Source: Bigelowiella natans CCMP2755 (taxonomy: Eukaryota; Cercozoa; Chlorarachniophyceae). Taken from it: 52,500 bases of DNA. Position numbers and translations under genes: made by a program. Numbering within the stretch: position 1 is the first letter of the stretch; every line of letters begins with the position of its first letter. Under the pieces are notes generated by a model. It was given only the letters and a program-made list of their open reading frames with translations. It made no database searches and had not been told where the DNA came from. This document shows positions 22,991-35,392 of this stretch, in pieces. The stretch spans positions 2,501 to 55,000 of the forward strand of contig ADNK01002821.1 of assembly GCA_000320545.1 (NCBI GenBank), written 5' to 3'.

Positions 22991-25428
22991 ATGGCGGACC
23001 ACTCGGGCGATGGAGCGGGTGGCGCCGATTCGATCGACTGGTTTTCTCTGGTGAGCCAATAGAGAATAGAGCTGGATCGACCAAGGAAGTGAAGGCTTTC
23101 ACTTTCGAACAAGCCAGCCAGTACAGAATGCATCGTGCGTGCGGATAACTGACTTCTGCTTTTGTGAATCCTTCGAAAGGTGTCGAACATGATGGGGGGG
23201 ATGGCTTTGTTTCTCTACGGCATCGGGAGGATGACATACAGCCTAAAGATGGGCGCTGGAGACGTGTAGGGCCTTCCCAAAATGAAATGAAACCGCCATC
23301 CTTTCTTTCTGCATGTGGATTGACTTTGTGGATTGAGAGATCAACATTTGCCCTCTCACCATCCTGCAGGATGCGAGACGTTCTCAAAAGGATGTGCAAA
23401 AACCAATTTCTAGGCATGCTAACAGGTCTTACCATTTCAACGTGTTTAGTATTAGAGCGAATAGTTCCTTCCGGGGCCTCTCATCAATATTTCGACGTAC
23501 GCCTCCTCAGGCATCTTCGTGACAGCCATTCTATCCTCCTCGTCCGGTAAGTCTCGTGCAATCTAACGCCCACAACAATAGGTGCTCGTGTGTATGCATA
23601 CACGCATGTGTGTGTGTGTTCTTTCTATAAATAACGTGTACATATAACATCTTGAAATTGACAACGCTACCAATGTTATGATGCGTATGAATACAGCTGC
23701 ATCGGTGATGCTGGTGACGTTCGTCGAATCAGGCTATATCACCTTCGCCGAAGTATGTAGCGTACTAGCTTCTAGATTCGAATTTAGCTACAGCAAAATC
23801 GAAGAGCCTTTTGAACCTTGAGGAATTCGTTGAAGAGCGACGAAAACCAGCAAAGGAATATAAAGGATTTTCACGAGCCCCACCCAAAAATGGGAAATCT
23901 TAAAGCCTGGCCCCATCGATTGCTACAAAATCACCGATGCTTTGATTTAGCAGAGCTCGGAACTCAATACATAATCTACATCTCATGTCGACATGGCAAC
24001 ACACAAAAAGGAGAACCCCTTGGGGGGGGGGAATGGCTTCGCCCCCACTCACCTTTTTGTTTTGTTTTGTTTTGCTTTGGTATTATTCTCGTGTTCTTAC
24101 TAGTCCATCGGTGCGTTGTTGGGAGTCAATATCGGAACAACGATAACTGTATACCTCGTAGCTCTCAACATCACAAAGTAGTCATAATAAAGTAGCATTG
24201 GAGGCAGGAGAGAAGGCGGGTAGAGGAAGGGGGAGAGGCAGGGGGGGAGTCAGCGGTTGGTAGTAATAGATACATGACATCTTGATAACCATGCCTTTAA
24301 TGTCATTTCGTGGTTGTGATTTTCACCGCTATGAAGGTACTGCTTAGGCCTCATAGCTGCAGGTTATGCCGTTTCCTCCTTCTCCGCCAAGGTAGCTCTA
24401 CCACCACACATCCAAAACAGTATAGAAGAATAAGGGGAGATAGGATGCAAGGCACCCATTCCCTAGAGAAGAGGTGAATAACGATGTGATTTACAACGCG
24501 TGCTGCTGCTTTTTCCATAAGAAAAAAAAAAAAAAACGTTCGCAAATGTTCTCGTTAGGGGTCAAAGTCGTGCTATCTAGGAGAGGCGCTATTTGGCCTG
24601 GGGTTATTGTTCTTCGGTATAGACATAATGGGCGACGCGATGTCGCCACTCCGCAACTATACGGTTGGTTGTTCCTTCCAATCCCGCAAAACGCCTTCAA
24701 AACGATAAGCTGCGCCACTCTGCACTGATAGCCAGCTGCATATCTCCACCGCAGTTCCAACTCGAGAATCTCTGTGTGTTGTTTCCCGTCGTAATTTCCG
24801 GGTGTAAATCTGGACTCTTTTCCCCTTTTCAATATTGCACTTACAAGACATCTTCCTCGCCCACCTCGCATTCCAATCCTTCTGTATCTTACAGCCTTTT
24901 CTCACGGTTCTGATGTCGCTCGATAACGTGTGGATGGCTATTATTGCCTCGACGATATTCACGCTTGTGATTCAATCGGTAGCAGCGTAAGCACCGTCCA
25001 GAGTAGCCATCATCACCACCAGTAGACTTGTAGGAAGACAACGAATCCGCACTACTACTACCACTACTACCACTACTACCACTACGACTACTACTACTAC
25101 TACTACTACTCTACTACTTAACGTTTTGTCCTATATAAATACTTTCCTTGCAGCTCCATGCCGATGCTGCTGCTACTACTGCCTATAACCAACACCGTTA
25201 CCAACACGACTGTAATGTGTTATGTCATCGTTCGTCGTCGTCATATAAGAGCGCGGCTGTATTATCAATCGTGGTACTGCTCTCCCAGCAAGGGTTCCTC
25301 TCGCAGTCTGCCGGAGTCGCAATGGTAATTGGCAGAGCATGCTGAAAGAGAATTGAAAGCTTCTTTTTGTCGCCGATACTGATAATCGCCTTGACCAGGA
25401 CGCGGTCCCAAATCATATTCTACATAAA

Positions 25429-25468
<40 letters not shown>

Positions 25469-27054
25469 CTTCTGCGTGTGTGCATAAATAGGTTCTTGGT
25501 GCTAATATTGGCACCACAGGCACCGCGCTGCTAAGCAGTATAGGCAAACAAACAGAATCGGTGAAATCTGCCCCCTGCTGCTGCTGCTGCCGCTGCCGCT
25601 GCTTTTATCGCTCATTTTCCCCAAACGAAAAGCAAACGTGTTGATGGTGATTCCCCTTTCCCTGACTGGCTAATGCTGGCACGAAATCTCGCCAATCTAT
25701 GATGGCCATCAGCACGCGTCCGCTTGCAGCTACCGCCCAACTTGTATGCAATCAGGTTCGTGTCGCGGTGTGCTACTTCGTCCTGAAAGCATTCGGTCGG
25801 TTGCTCTCGTTGATGCGCGTGTGTATAGGAAGCTGCACAGAAGAAGAAGAAGAAGAAGAAGAAGAAGAAGAAGATAGAATGATAAGAAAGAAGAGTGAGG
25901 AGATGCTATCATCCATCGAATTTGTATACGTCAGCTTAGGCCCTTCGTTAGCATGGTGGCAGCCTACGACTGCGTCGATCAAATACATTTCACACACACA
26001 CACACACACACACATACACATACACATACACATACACACGCACCCATACACGCACGCACGCACGCATACGTACATAGAGAGGGGCGGGAAGTGAGGGGGG
26101 AGAAAGAGACTCGTTGGGCCTTCCTCCTCTCTTCCTCCTCCTCCGACAAGTTCTCTGCCTCTCTTTAACCTCACTGCTCTTGCCTCCTCCCCCTCCTGTT
26201 TTCTTTCTACTTGTTTTCCTACTCCTGAAGGCGTGGTGGCTATAGCTCCATTCGTCAGCTGGTTCGTGTACCTAATATACGCTCTGCAAGGCACAGCGTT
26301 TGTTGACCCTAAGGTGGGAAAAGAAGAAGAAGAAGAAGAAGAAGAAGAAGAAGAAGAAGAAGAATGTGATGACGATGCATGAAGTAGGGCACATGCTATG
26401 CTGCGGAGGGAATATTGCATATGTATATATGGAATCAACTACACACACGCGCCGCACTTAGCTCTTCGGTATGTCTCACTCGACTGCTGCTTTGATGTCA
26501 TCGTCGCCACGGAATTAGAGCAAGGCTGAGCGGGCTGAGCACGTTCCTGGCATTATCACCTTCTCGCATTCGCTCTTCAACGTGGCTTTGGCGTTAATAT
26601 TCCTTCCGTTCACGTCGCGGGTATGCGTGCATCCTCTCCCGCCTTTTCATCGTGCTCACGGATGTTAATACAAATTGCCGTGCTAGTAAGCACGCACTCG
26701 TGGTATGTCCTCATACGACGTGTTTGTAATCAAATCGCACAGGTAGCAAAGGTTGTTGAGTTCTTAGTTCCAAGCGACCCCACTTTGGGTAGTTGCAGTT
26801 CAATCGGGGGGGCTGCTATGGTGGTTGATACGTCGAGCTCAGGGACAGCATCCTCGAAAATGTGCGTGTGCGCGCCGTATGAGAACAGCGTTTTTTATGT
26901 TACCATGCCATGTAGCTTTGTTTATTCGATGGTTTCTTTTGAGTTTCTGTTCCACGCTCCAGTCGCCTTTCGCACTTGTGTAATTACTGCCGACTTTGGC
27001 CTCATTAGGACGACGAAGGGAATAATGCTGCAGCCACCAAGGAAGAAGGACTAA
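22991..27054 (+). CDS. Na+/phosphate cotransporter, NPT2 / SLC34-type (Na_Pi_cotrans family)
   Basis: Supported exons: 22991-23050, 23180-23265, 23370-23425, 23511-23546, 23697-23752, 24104-24177, 24581-24663, 24895-24978, 25250-25324, 25492-25637, 25713-25795, 26231-26313, 26519-26620, 26743 onward. The family's two inverted repeats are clear. Repeat 1 has MALFLYGIGRMTYSLK, KNQFLGMLTGIFVTAILSSS, ASVMLVTFVESGYITFAE and GVNIGTTIT. Repeat 2 has ALFGLGLLFFGIDIMGD, TIFTLVIQSSAAVLSIVVLL and VLGANIGTTGTALL, then HSLFNVALALIFLPF. The QSSS transport motif is ILSSSS in repeat 1 and IQSSAA in repeat 2. It should import inorganic phosphate with Na+ at the plasma membrane. The exon between 24177 and 24581 (perhaps 24347-24391) and the C terminus are uncertain; the end given is the in-frame TAA near 27054. 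Some introns are long and full of microsatellites. Confidence 0.8.
25843..26362. repeat. intronic microsatellite cluster: (AAG)n, (AC)n, (AAG)n
   Basis: Two purine (AAG)n runs (about 25843-25873 and 26322-26363) flank a (CA)n-rich stretch at about 25990-26040. The first run and the (CA)n stretch lie in the intron before the exon at 26231, and the second run lies in the intron after that exon. Long Ser-rich frames on the minus strand here are artefacts of the AAG repeats. Confidence 0.85.
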
Positions 27055-27760
27055 CTGTGCGACAGGCTACCAGGTTGCGACCTCTCCCAATTTATCACTC
27101 TCTAGCATTGCGGACCATCAAATTTGCATGCTTCTCACGCATCGCTTCCGCTACATTTGTGATTGTGCATGCATGCATGTGTGCAATGATGATACGCATC
27201 TTTGCTGAATGTAGCATTGCACGCTACATGGCAAATGTGTGCGCGCCGAAGTGTGGCTGTAGCGCGCCTGCGTGAAGCATTTGCACAATGGCACACACAC
27301 GCAATGAATTGCATAATGCTATAAGCAGTGTTCATAGTGCGGATAGAGACATCGTGATTCTTAATTATGCACTGTGTATAGTGTGTAATTACTAGTCTCT
27401 ATCTTTGTCCTGAGTTCATTATTGTCCATGTGATGAGCCAAAGTATATATTAGTAGTAAATAAAATCTCTTCGATAACATTTCGAAGCCAGATTTAAAAA
27501 TTTGGCCATAATATACATGTATGATGTTAATATGATTCGGATTCGTAGCGCAGCCCACACAGTCATTTCTATCTGCTCCGATAGTTTGAGGCTTTTTAAC
27601 CCACAAAAAGCTGAAGCCGTGTGTTGATATCGTGCCATATACCTTGTGAGGTATCACTGCAAGTAATGCCATCGTGGTGTTGTTCATTCGTCTTATTAAA
27701 TACAGTATGCTAGTGTGTGAATCATGCTTTACTGCAAAGTGTGCGACCAGTAAACTCAAT
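27055..27760. repeat. convergent 3'-3' interval with palindrome-rich island (island 4)
   Basis: About 27110-27340 has the TGCA/CATG/GTGCGCGCC composition and the string AGCGCGCCTGCGTGAAGCA at about 27258. That closely matches AGCGCCTGCGCGAAGCA in the island at about 31688. A minus-strand open frame at 27361-27759 does not resemble any family. Confidence 0.6.
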
Positions 27761-29322
27761 CTATCTAACTCTGGAACTATATCCTCGCACTGCTGGTGAA
27801 TTTGGAGCTGGGTCCATATCTCGAAGCATATCTTTCATCACACGCAACATCTTTGCGTCTTCGCTACGAATAGACCCTCCACATTCACGAACCTGAACGA
27901 CACAATTTCTTCATCTTTTACATCTAGGCAAGCAAGATACAAATAAACAGGAAAGAAACTAAGATAAGGGGATCGACTGTCTGGTTGTAAAGATGCCTGA
28001 GTTGATTTTTCGCCATCTAAATTTATCGGGTGAGGAAATCTTATAGAGATTCAAAGAGTGGTGATGAGCACATTATGTGATGAACCTTGGCAACAGTTCT
28101 TTCCACATCCTCTGCTTGATCTGAATATGTTCTTGCGGCAAAATTCATAGTAGCAAATTTATTTCTGCAATTGTTTCTACTTTCACGGGAAAGTTTCCTT
28201 CTCCTCCTAATTTCCAACAAACTATCTATAGATTCATCATCGGAAGTTCTAGGAAAGCTTTGGTTTGAGGTTCCTCGTCCAATGCTACCCGTTGGACGTG
28301 AAGGTTTATGTCGATGTAGAGACTGTATTGAATGTACTGCAGAAGTTGCGCTCAAGGGAGAGAGGCAGGATTCAAAGAGCTGGGAACCAAATTTGACATC
28401 GTCACCCTTGGGGAGATTAACTATTGGCATCGAGCGCTCCAAGCCAGAGAGCATGTTTCTACTGGGCCTCCCTCCTTTCCGTAAATCCAAATCGGCATCT
28501 TTGCGACTGAGAGAGAGTGCAGATAGCTGGTTTGTGTTGTGAACTTGAAACACATTTGTAAAATTAGCTCGCGATTTGGGCGAGAATTTTGTAGATTTAC
28601 GCACAGTTTGTGTCCCTGCATTGCGCCTTAGTCGTTGAAGGAGTTTTATTCTTTCAGCTTCGAGTTTATTCCTCTGAAGGATTTCGTTTTTTTTCCTTTC
28701 CAATGTCTTAATCTGTTTCCTTCGTTTTTTTCGTCGCTCTATCCAGTCCAGTATTAGTGAGCGAATAGCTATGTTGGGAACGAGGCGAAGATCACTAACG
28801 CACCAATTTTTAGATGTTAAGCGGGAAATTAGAATTACCTCTTAAGTTTTTTTATTGGTACCTTAGCTTCTGGCTTGTAAGTGGGTCCGTTTTTTTCCCA
28901 ATCTCAAACCACTTCTTAATGCTCTGTTCCAAAATATGCATGTTATCATTAAAATTCAATTCGCTCAGTAATCAATAGGATGAATATTCTATCCATCACA
29001 GATGGAATTCTTTGACGAGGGTCTAGATGAAGCAATTCGAAGTTACTCCAGCGCAGGGCCTACATCTATCTACCTTATAGTCATATGTTTGTCCGAGAGA
29101 ATTGATATGAGTATTGGTCATAATTTCCCTTGAAATGGGGCAGAGGAACGCTTGCGGTATCTTCTGCAAGTTATCGAGTAAATTTCACAACTAGCCAATG
29201 TTGTTGTAGCTAGAAGCCACATGAGGATGGGGTTTTGCCGTGCCGTACACCGCCAACAGCATATCAGCTACAATACCAGGGTTGTACCGAATTACCTTTG
29301 TGCACACGCACGTTGGCTCCAT
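27761..29322 (-). CDS. U-box E3 ubiquitin ligase
   Basis: Five exons on the minus strand: 29322-29296, 29163-29074, 28923-28862, 28794-28086, 27892-27761; 339 aa, phases consistent. The U-box is split over three exons and is complete: AFLCPISREIM, SLGQTYDYKSIKKWFEIGKK, TDPLTSQKL, DLRLVPNIAIRSLILDWIE. The U-box recruits E2~ubiquitin without zinc. A basic helical stretch follows (KKRRKQIKTLERKKNEIL), then a Ser/Arg-rich, probably disordered region, and a C-terminal exon with SEDAKMLRVMKDMLRDMD. If the last intron is retained, a stop at 28041 ends the protein 33 residues earlier. No ARM or WD repeats are present, so the substrate is unknown. The 27-bp first exon is the least certain part. Confidence 0.75.
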
Positions 29323-30093
29323 TGTTATGCGGCAGCGGCGACTTATGGAAGTTACAGGGGGGAGGGGTTTGGAGGAATTTCGAAGATTGCTTGCTTGTCG
29401 TTGGTATTTCCCACATAGAAACACCGAATGAGAAAGGGCTGCGTTTGTGCATAAAATGATCGGAAAACGAATGCGTCATAGTTACAAATCCCCTTTTGCT
29501 CGGGGGGTGGAATGGCCTGCTTTTCGGGAAAACTAGGAAGCCTGGCAAGCCCTGAAGTCGCACTTTTCAGCAGTTTTCTCTCCATCACCAATCTCCGCGA
29601 AAGAAGAAAGAGCCTTCGTCTCGACCGGAATTATGCATTCGCAGCTGAGATTTCGTGCAAATATCGGTGTTTGGTTCGCAGGGCAAGGGTGCAAGAGATG
29701 ACTGATTTATTTTGGTGCATCGTACATGACTGCGTCCAAACACATGTGTGTACCAGTAAAATTTCCGAGCTTCCAATAACCTCCAAAACCCAGGCCAATT
29801 TCTGGATTATTGCTGTGTTCGAATGCCATAGCATGGGGAACGGTACTCGTGCCGATTCTGGTCTTGTGTACTTCTCTTACAACATTTCAGTAGTATGTTG
29901 TCGCATATTTGTAATTGGATCGTTTTGGCTGTTCGTATGGTAGTTTTCCCTTGTCGCAGGTATGTTATCGGAAAACTCTTTCCGTGCCGAGCTCAAACAA
30001 ACACCCCCACACTGCCCCACACTGGCAGCTTGCAACAAACCCCTAGCATTGATTCCACGAGACTGGGTGTGAGAGTCTAGGATACTATTATCG
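29323..30093. other. divergent promoter interval, U-box / MIOX
   Basis: 771 bp lie between two divergent ATGs. There is no palindrome island. A plus-strand open frame at 29512-29943 shows no family resemblance and I do not call it. Confidence 0.45.
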
Positions 30094-31219
30094 ATGCGTC
30101 TTATAGATGGAAAGCAAATAGAAAAAGTCGAGACGGGCGCTTCTTCGGAGGGACCACTGAAATCAGTCGAAGAATGGCAGGACTACCTCGAGGAGAAATA
30201 CGCCGAGAGTGAGGTTGATAAATAGAGATGTTCTTTGAGAGAAGATAGGGCTTAACAGAAGTTTAATTCCTTATGTGATTGCTGCTGGCAGAATGAGAAG
30301 TCCGAAAAAGGCAACTGGGCTACTAATGCCGACAAGAAAAAGGAAGAATTTCGTAACTACCAGGACAACCCAAGATTTGAACGAGTGCGAAATTTTTACA
30401 TGGAGAATCATAAAAATCAGGTTGAAAGAGTGATACATTCTAATCTTAATTTTGCATCAAAAGTCAGCATCAAAAGTCAGCATCCTTGTCATGATTTCTT
30501 TCAAATAGACCCACGACTTCGTGTTGAAGATGGAGAAGAAATATTCCAGACTTAACCGGATGAGGATGGGTGTATGGGAAGTACTTGAGCTGCTAGATAC
30601 ATATATTGACGACTCCGACCCAGATACAAATCTTTCCCAGCTGATGCACTCTCTCCAAACAGCAGAAGCTGTACGCAAAAAGTACCCTGGTGAGAAATAT
30701 GATTGGTATCACCTCACCGGACTGATCCACGATATGGGCAAGTTTCTTGGTGCTGTTTACGGGGAGAAGCAATGGTGCGTCGTGGGTGACACATTCCCTG
30801 TTGGCTGCAGATTTTCCGAAAAAATTGAGTTTTCGAAATTCTTTTCCCTGAATCCAGATTTCTACGACGAGAAGATGAAGACGAAGTTGGGCGTTTATAA
30901 AAAAAATTGTGGATTGAAGAATGTGCGCATGTCATACGGGCACGATGAGTATCTTTATCAAGTCTGCGTTCAAAACAAGACCACTTTGCCGCAGCAAGCT
31001 CTTTACATCATTAGATATCATAGCTTCTATCCTTGGCACAAAGAAGGAGAGTACATGTACTTATGTGACGACACAGACGTGCGGATGCTGAAATGGGTCA
31101 AGGATTTCAATCAGTTCGATCTGTACTCGAAAGCAGCTGAAATTCCAAACAAAAAGGAGCTCATCAAGTACTACAAGGGCTTAATCGACAAATATTTTCC
31201 TAAAGTTTTAAATTGGTAG
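30094..31219 (+). CDS. MIOX: myo-Inositol oxygenase
   Basis: Three exons (30094-30213, 30292-30420, 30509-31219) give 319 aa starting MRLIDGKQIEKVETG. The enzyme opens myo-inositol with O2 to D-glucuronate, a cytosolic step feeding UDP-glucuronate and cell-wall uronates. The mixed-valent di-iron ligands of the family are all visible: His in LMHSLQTAEAV, His-Asp in LTGLIHDMGKF, His in YGHDEYLYQV, His in IIRYHSFYPWH, Asp in VKDFNQFDLYSK. The substrate-binding region YHLTGLIHDMGKFLG and the C terminus KYFPKVLNW are also typical. Length is normal for the family (about 285-320). The two donors are GTTGAT and GTTGAA. It is divergent from the U-box gene. Confidence 0.95.
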
Positions 31220-32024
31220 TCATTGATTCGTCGTACTTTTGAGCGACAAACTACAATCGTTACAGCAGCTTCGAAGTCCCAGCTAGTAGCAATACAGAGT
31301 CCGTGAGTCCGTGGATCCCTCAAGCTTCATTATGCGCTGCACGTTATTAATGTGCTGCTGGTGTAGTGTAGCGTTATGTGCATGAACAGGCTACACACGA
31401 TCGAGCAAGTAGCGACAGCAAGCATAGTTGGAGATTCTATGCATATACAAGCGTTGTTTATGGCCTATGTCAATGTGCGCAATCGCAGGATCCAGATATC
31501 TTCCAATCTAGCAATCATGCATTACACAGCCCTGAGAATAATGCTTAGGCTGGGCTATACATCGTAATTACAATTGTGCAAATACGCATATATGGTGCAA
31601 ATAAAGTACAAGGCTGCATACGCGTCTGGGCGGGAACAACGTTATTGCGCCTAAAGCGGGTGCGCGCCGCATCTCATACATAGAGGGAGCGCCTGCGCGA
31701 AGCAAGGTGTGCCATGTGCTGCATGCATGCCACAATGTACGGGTACGTGCTAGCGTGTTAGTAGCTACAATTATAGGTGTACGTACGTACGCTAGCACGA
31801 TGAAGCAAGATGTATGATGGACAACAAATACTAGAAGTACTAAAACTATAAATGTTGCATGATGCGACATAAAGGGTAATTCATCGATCGATGCACAACA
31901 TCGCCTTCTGATGACACTGTACGGTGATTATAATAAGCGAAGCTTTTTGTTCTATACATGAGTAGCATGATTCTTAATGAAGTGCTTTCTTTCTCAAATT
32001 ATTTCAATGAACTTCTTACGCCCA
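31220..32024. repeat. convergent 3'-3' interval with palindrome-rich island (island 5)
   Basis: About 31370-31880 is rich in GTAC, CTAG, TGCA and CATG (for example ACGTACGTACGCTAGC at about 31780) and includes the shared string AGCGCCTGCGCGAAGCA. There is no gene. It lies between MIOX (+) and the gene ending at 32025 (-). Confidence 0.6.
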
Positions 32025-33549
32025 TCAACGACTAGACTGTGGCAAGATGCGTACAGGACTTAGTTTGTCCAATGGAATCGAATCTGCAAGAAACTCGGCA
32101 TATTCTTCCAGAGAAAAGTCGGAGGTAACCACAACCTGAAATGGTCTGGGAAAAAAATTATATTCACACAGGCAATGAGCTATAGTAAGTAATTGGAGGG
32201 AATTTTATCGTTTACTTTTTCGGTGATTCATTTCTATTTTATATGTTTGAAGTTCAACAACCCTCTAGGCGTGAAGTTCTGAAATTCATCATAGTCCTCA
32301 GGCCTTAAGATTTTCTCCAAGTTCTTTTCCTGTGAAAGCCAGCAACGAATATGTATTATTTGCCATTCGATTACCGCTCTAGTGAACGCCTGTTATTGAC
32401 AAACCTCGTCCATCGCTCCAGGTGTCAATACAATATCAGTTGGGAAGGTATCCGCACCGCAGAAATCTTTAATGAGGTCCTGTAAGATTTTTGTGACATT
32501 CAAAGCACTCTCAAAATGGTTTTTATCGATTTCTATGCGACAGTACCGGGGCGGCATCTGCCATATCAATTTGGAGCAAAGACCCGAATTTAAGAGCACT
32601 TACAAGTTTCTATCAGCACAAATTATCTTTTTTCAGAAATGATTTAGCAATTTGGGCTGCGAGAAGTGCTGAACCTGCCGCATTTCTTCTCTAGCTTCTT
32701 CTTTTGTGATACTTTTCTTAACGTAGACTTTTACAATGTATCCTTTCATCTTGTTGAAAAGGATAGTCAGTGATGAGGCTCGCCATGAAGCAACAGTGCA
32801 CTTACAAGGAGAGGAACGACGCCTTGATACTCGTTGAAACGGGAATACTTTCGTTCGTGGTCAAGAATCAAAGGAACCTTTCCATCTGGAAGAAAAGTAA
32901 GGTTACAAACCTGTATGGTATTTAAACCCAAAAGATCTCCAATATACCCTTCGTGTGAACAATGTGGATAAACTCGTTGATTTCCTTCAGAATACAATGA
33001 CGGACCCCGTTCTGCAAAAAACACAACAGGCGTTCAGTGATGTTGCACGCCATAACTGCCTTCGTGACAGTTTGTCGACCTCGTCCTTCGCTCTCTGTAC
33101 TGCTTTCAGTTCTTCATCTTTTTTCTTTTCTTCTTCCTCCTTTTTTTTCCTGGCTGCCGCTATGGCTAGCTTCCTCTCCCTGTTCGTCATATTGTTATCC
33201 ATTATACGACTAAAAGAGTTAAATCTGGGAATTAGTAGTACATTTCTTTTGCCTCATTTTCTTCCTTTGCTTTAATTGCCGCTATTTCCGCCTTCCATTG
33301 CTTCCACTCATCTGATGTTTTCTCCTCTGAGGTTTTGTTTGAACCAGAATCCTTTGTTTTCGTGGTCCCCCGTTTGGACGTCAAGTTCTTCGTGGTTCTT
33401 AACGAAATCTTCTTCTTTGTTGTTGCGCCCCGCTTAGCTTTAAGTCCAGTTTTAGTTGAAATTTTCTTGGAGGTCGATGCGCCCGCCTTGGGTTGCTTTG
33501 GCCGCTTTAGTTTCTTCAAGGGGGCCTTCGAAGCACCTGCCGATTTCAT
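32025..33549 (-). CDS. conserved-looking eukaryotic protein of unknown function, Lys-rich N terminus
   Basis: Nine minus-strand exons: 33549-33242, 33209-33080, 33011-32948, 32885-32806, 32749-32675, 32609-32547, 32479-32405, 32329-32262, 32145-32025; 327 aa, all phases consistent. Residues 1-80 are Lys/Thr/Ser-rich (KKLKRPKQPKAG, KRGATTKKKISLRT). A charged helix or coiled coil follows (AARKKKEEEEKKKDEELKAV). The C-terminal half reads as a folded domain: KDGKVPLILDHERKYSRFNE, YIVKVYVKKSITKEEAREEM, LKFGSLLQIDMADAAPDLIK, DFCGADTFPTDIV, FQVVVTSDFSLEEYAEFLAD. The regularity of these motifs suggests a real family, but I cannot name it. The first intron would be only 32 nt, which is very short. No signal peptide. 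Divergent from the apyrase gene. Confidence 0.65.
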
Positions 33550-34175
33550 ACCTGGTGCTTTGATTGGTAGGGGAAATCTAACCCTACTACCAAACAAAAA
33601 ATTATAATTGTGGGTTGCTACTAGCGTTTACTTTGGCGACAATATTATTCTTATTGTCGCAGGAGAGAAACCACATCCTATCTACGAACGTCAACAATCC
33701 TTTGCCGTTTTTTCAGACGTAGTGTTGGTTTTGTAGGAAGATAAGCAACGTTACGCATGTGGAACACAAACAAGCGCATTCCCAGAAGTTTCTTCAAGAC
33801 AGCCCGAAATTTTCACTTGAAACTTCCAAAGAACAGACGGAGGTCAACGCATATTTTGCAGTATGATCTAGCACTCAACAAATCCTGATGCTCCATAAAC
33901 CTGTGGATCTTCTTCCAACTACAGAAAGTCTAAAATTTGTTCCCGTTTCTTCGTCGCGAACACTCGCGATAACACATGTTGTCGATCCGGGGATCCAAAT
34001 AGTTCTCTGCGACAACCATTCTGAAAGCAATTTCCGAAATTTGCCTGCTTTTGTACGACCCCGTCGGTGTAAACGAAGGGATTAGGTCTGAAACATATTT
34101 TCCGAGAACTTCATTCCCCCCCACCCAGAACAACTCGGGATTCATGCTGGCAATCTAACAAGCGGGCATTATAAG
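33550..34175. other. divergent promoter interval, unknown protein / apyrase
   Basis: 626 bp lie between divergent ATGs. Short open frames on both strands have no family resemblance. No palindrome island is present. Confidence 0.45.
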
Positions 34176-35353
34176 ATGAAATCTTGGTCAGTGATACTGG
34201 CTATCATGGTATTCATCACACCAGGAGCCCAGGGAAGGGACAACGATGCTTTCCATGCGATTGTATGCGATGCTGGATCAACAGGGACTAGGCTCTACGT
34301 GTACAAAATACATAGCAATGGTAGCCTGCCCTCACATAATATTTTTATTTATCAGAAACCCGAGTATAAACGTACTATTGATGTATCCTTCTTTCACTCA
34401 GGTAAACTAGAGTCAGTCACCGGGAAAAAGTCGAAGCCAGGACTGTCCAATGTGCTACCGGAAGGTGGGAAAGGGTCGTAGAGAGACATTTTAGCTTAAT
34501 GAATAAAGGACGAGTGAGAAATGGAAACATGGTAAATGGGCGTTGGAAGAGAAAGGATCATGACGAATAGAAGAATAGATTGGTGCCCTAAGTACAGCTA
34601 AATCAATAAGTTTCTTGTGTTGTTTTTCCTTGGCGGGCTGCTCCCCTTTCCTCAACGCATTGTCTTGCAGATGCCGCAGAATATCTATTTCCTTTGATAG
34701 AAGATGCAAGCAAGAAGATTCCTGAAACAGGTCCAACCACATGAAAAATAAAGCTCGCCATTGACGCCAATCGTTCGTCGTGGTAGATAATGCGATAGCA
34801 TTAAACGCGTAGATAATCAATGTAAAGAGTGTCGTTTGTGAGAGCCTGAGTTCTTTGATGTAATCTGATCCGTCCATACTTCTGCCCCTACCCCCCCCCT
34901 TCCCACTCCCAGCGCATGAGTCCACGCCTATATTCGTAATTGCAACCGCTGGGATGCGACTTCTGCCCGAGAAAAGCCAGCAGGCAATATACGATAGAGC
35001 TGCAAAAGAGGTTGGATAAAATAGACTTGAAAAAAGTGAGAGAGAGGGTGGGGGAGGCGGAGGGAGGCAGATAAAAAGTAAACGATGATCAACGCTTTGG
35101 ATGGTAGCAATATGTGGCCACCTCTTTTTCCTCTCTCCCCCCCCCCTCCCCCCTTCTCTCTCTGTGCGCGTGCGTGCGTGCAACGATCTTCGTGCCTTCT
35201 TCTCAGTATCCTTGAAATCTCCTTCTCATAATTGCTTCCTCATATTCAGTTGGTTATTTTGCTCCAAAAGAAGAAGTTGTCATTCAAAGTAGATCGAAGG
35301 AACTTCAAGACTGCATCGGTAACACATACGCCTGCTCATATGCCCTCTCCACA

Positions 35354-35392
<39 letters not shown>

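Noticed and set aside
24270-24340. A HAFNVISWL-like peptide in the phosphate transporter region, resembling the family's LFN helix
   Set aside because: The frame is closed by stops on both sides with no AG acceptor between, so it cannot be placed in the gene model.
25773-26438. 221-codon Ser-rich open frame on the minus strand
   Set aside because: It is made by (AAG)n and (CA)n microsatellites in introns of the phosphate transporter.
27361-27759. 132-codon open frame on the minus strand just past the U-box gene
   Set aside because: It starts beyond the predicted stop of the U-box gene, shows no family features and adjoins the convergent island; probably 3' untranslated DNA.
29512-29943. 143-codon open frame on the plus strand between U-box and MIOX genes
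   Set aside because: It has no motif, no domain-like pattern and sits in a divergent promoter interval; chance is the simpler explanation.
34491-35183. 230-codon open frame on the minus strand
   Set aside because: It is antisense to apyrase introns and exons carrying conserved regions 1-2, with low-complexity content and no family resemblance.
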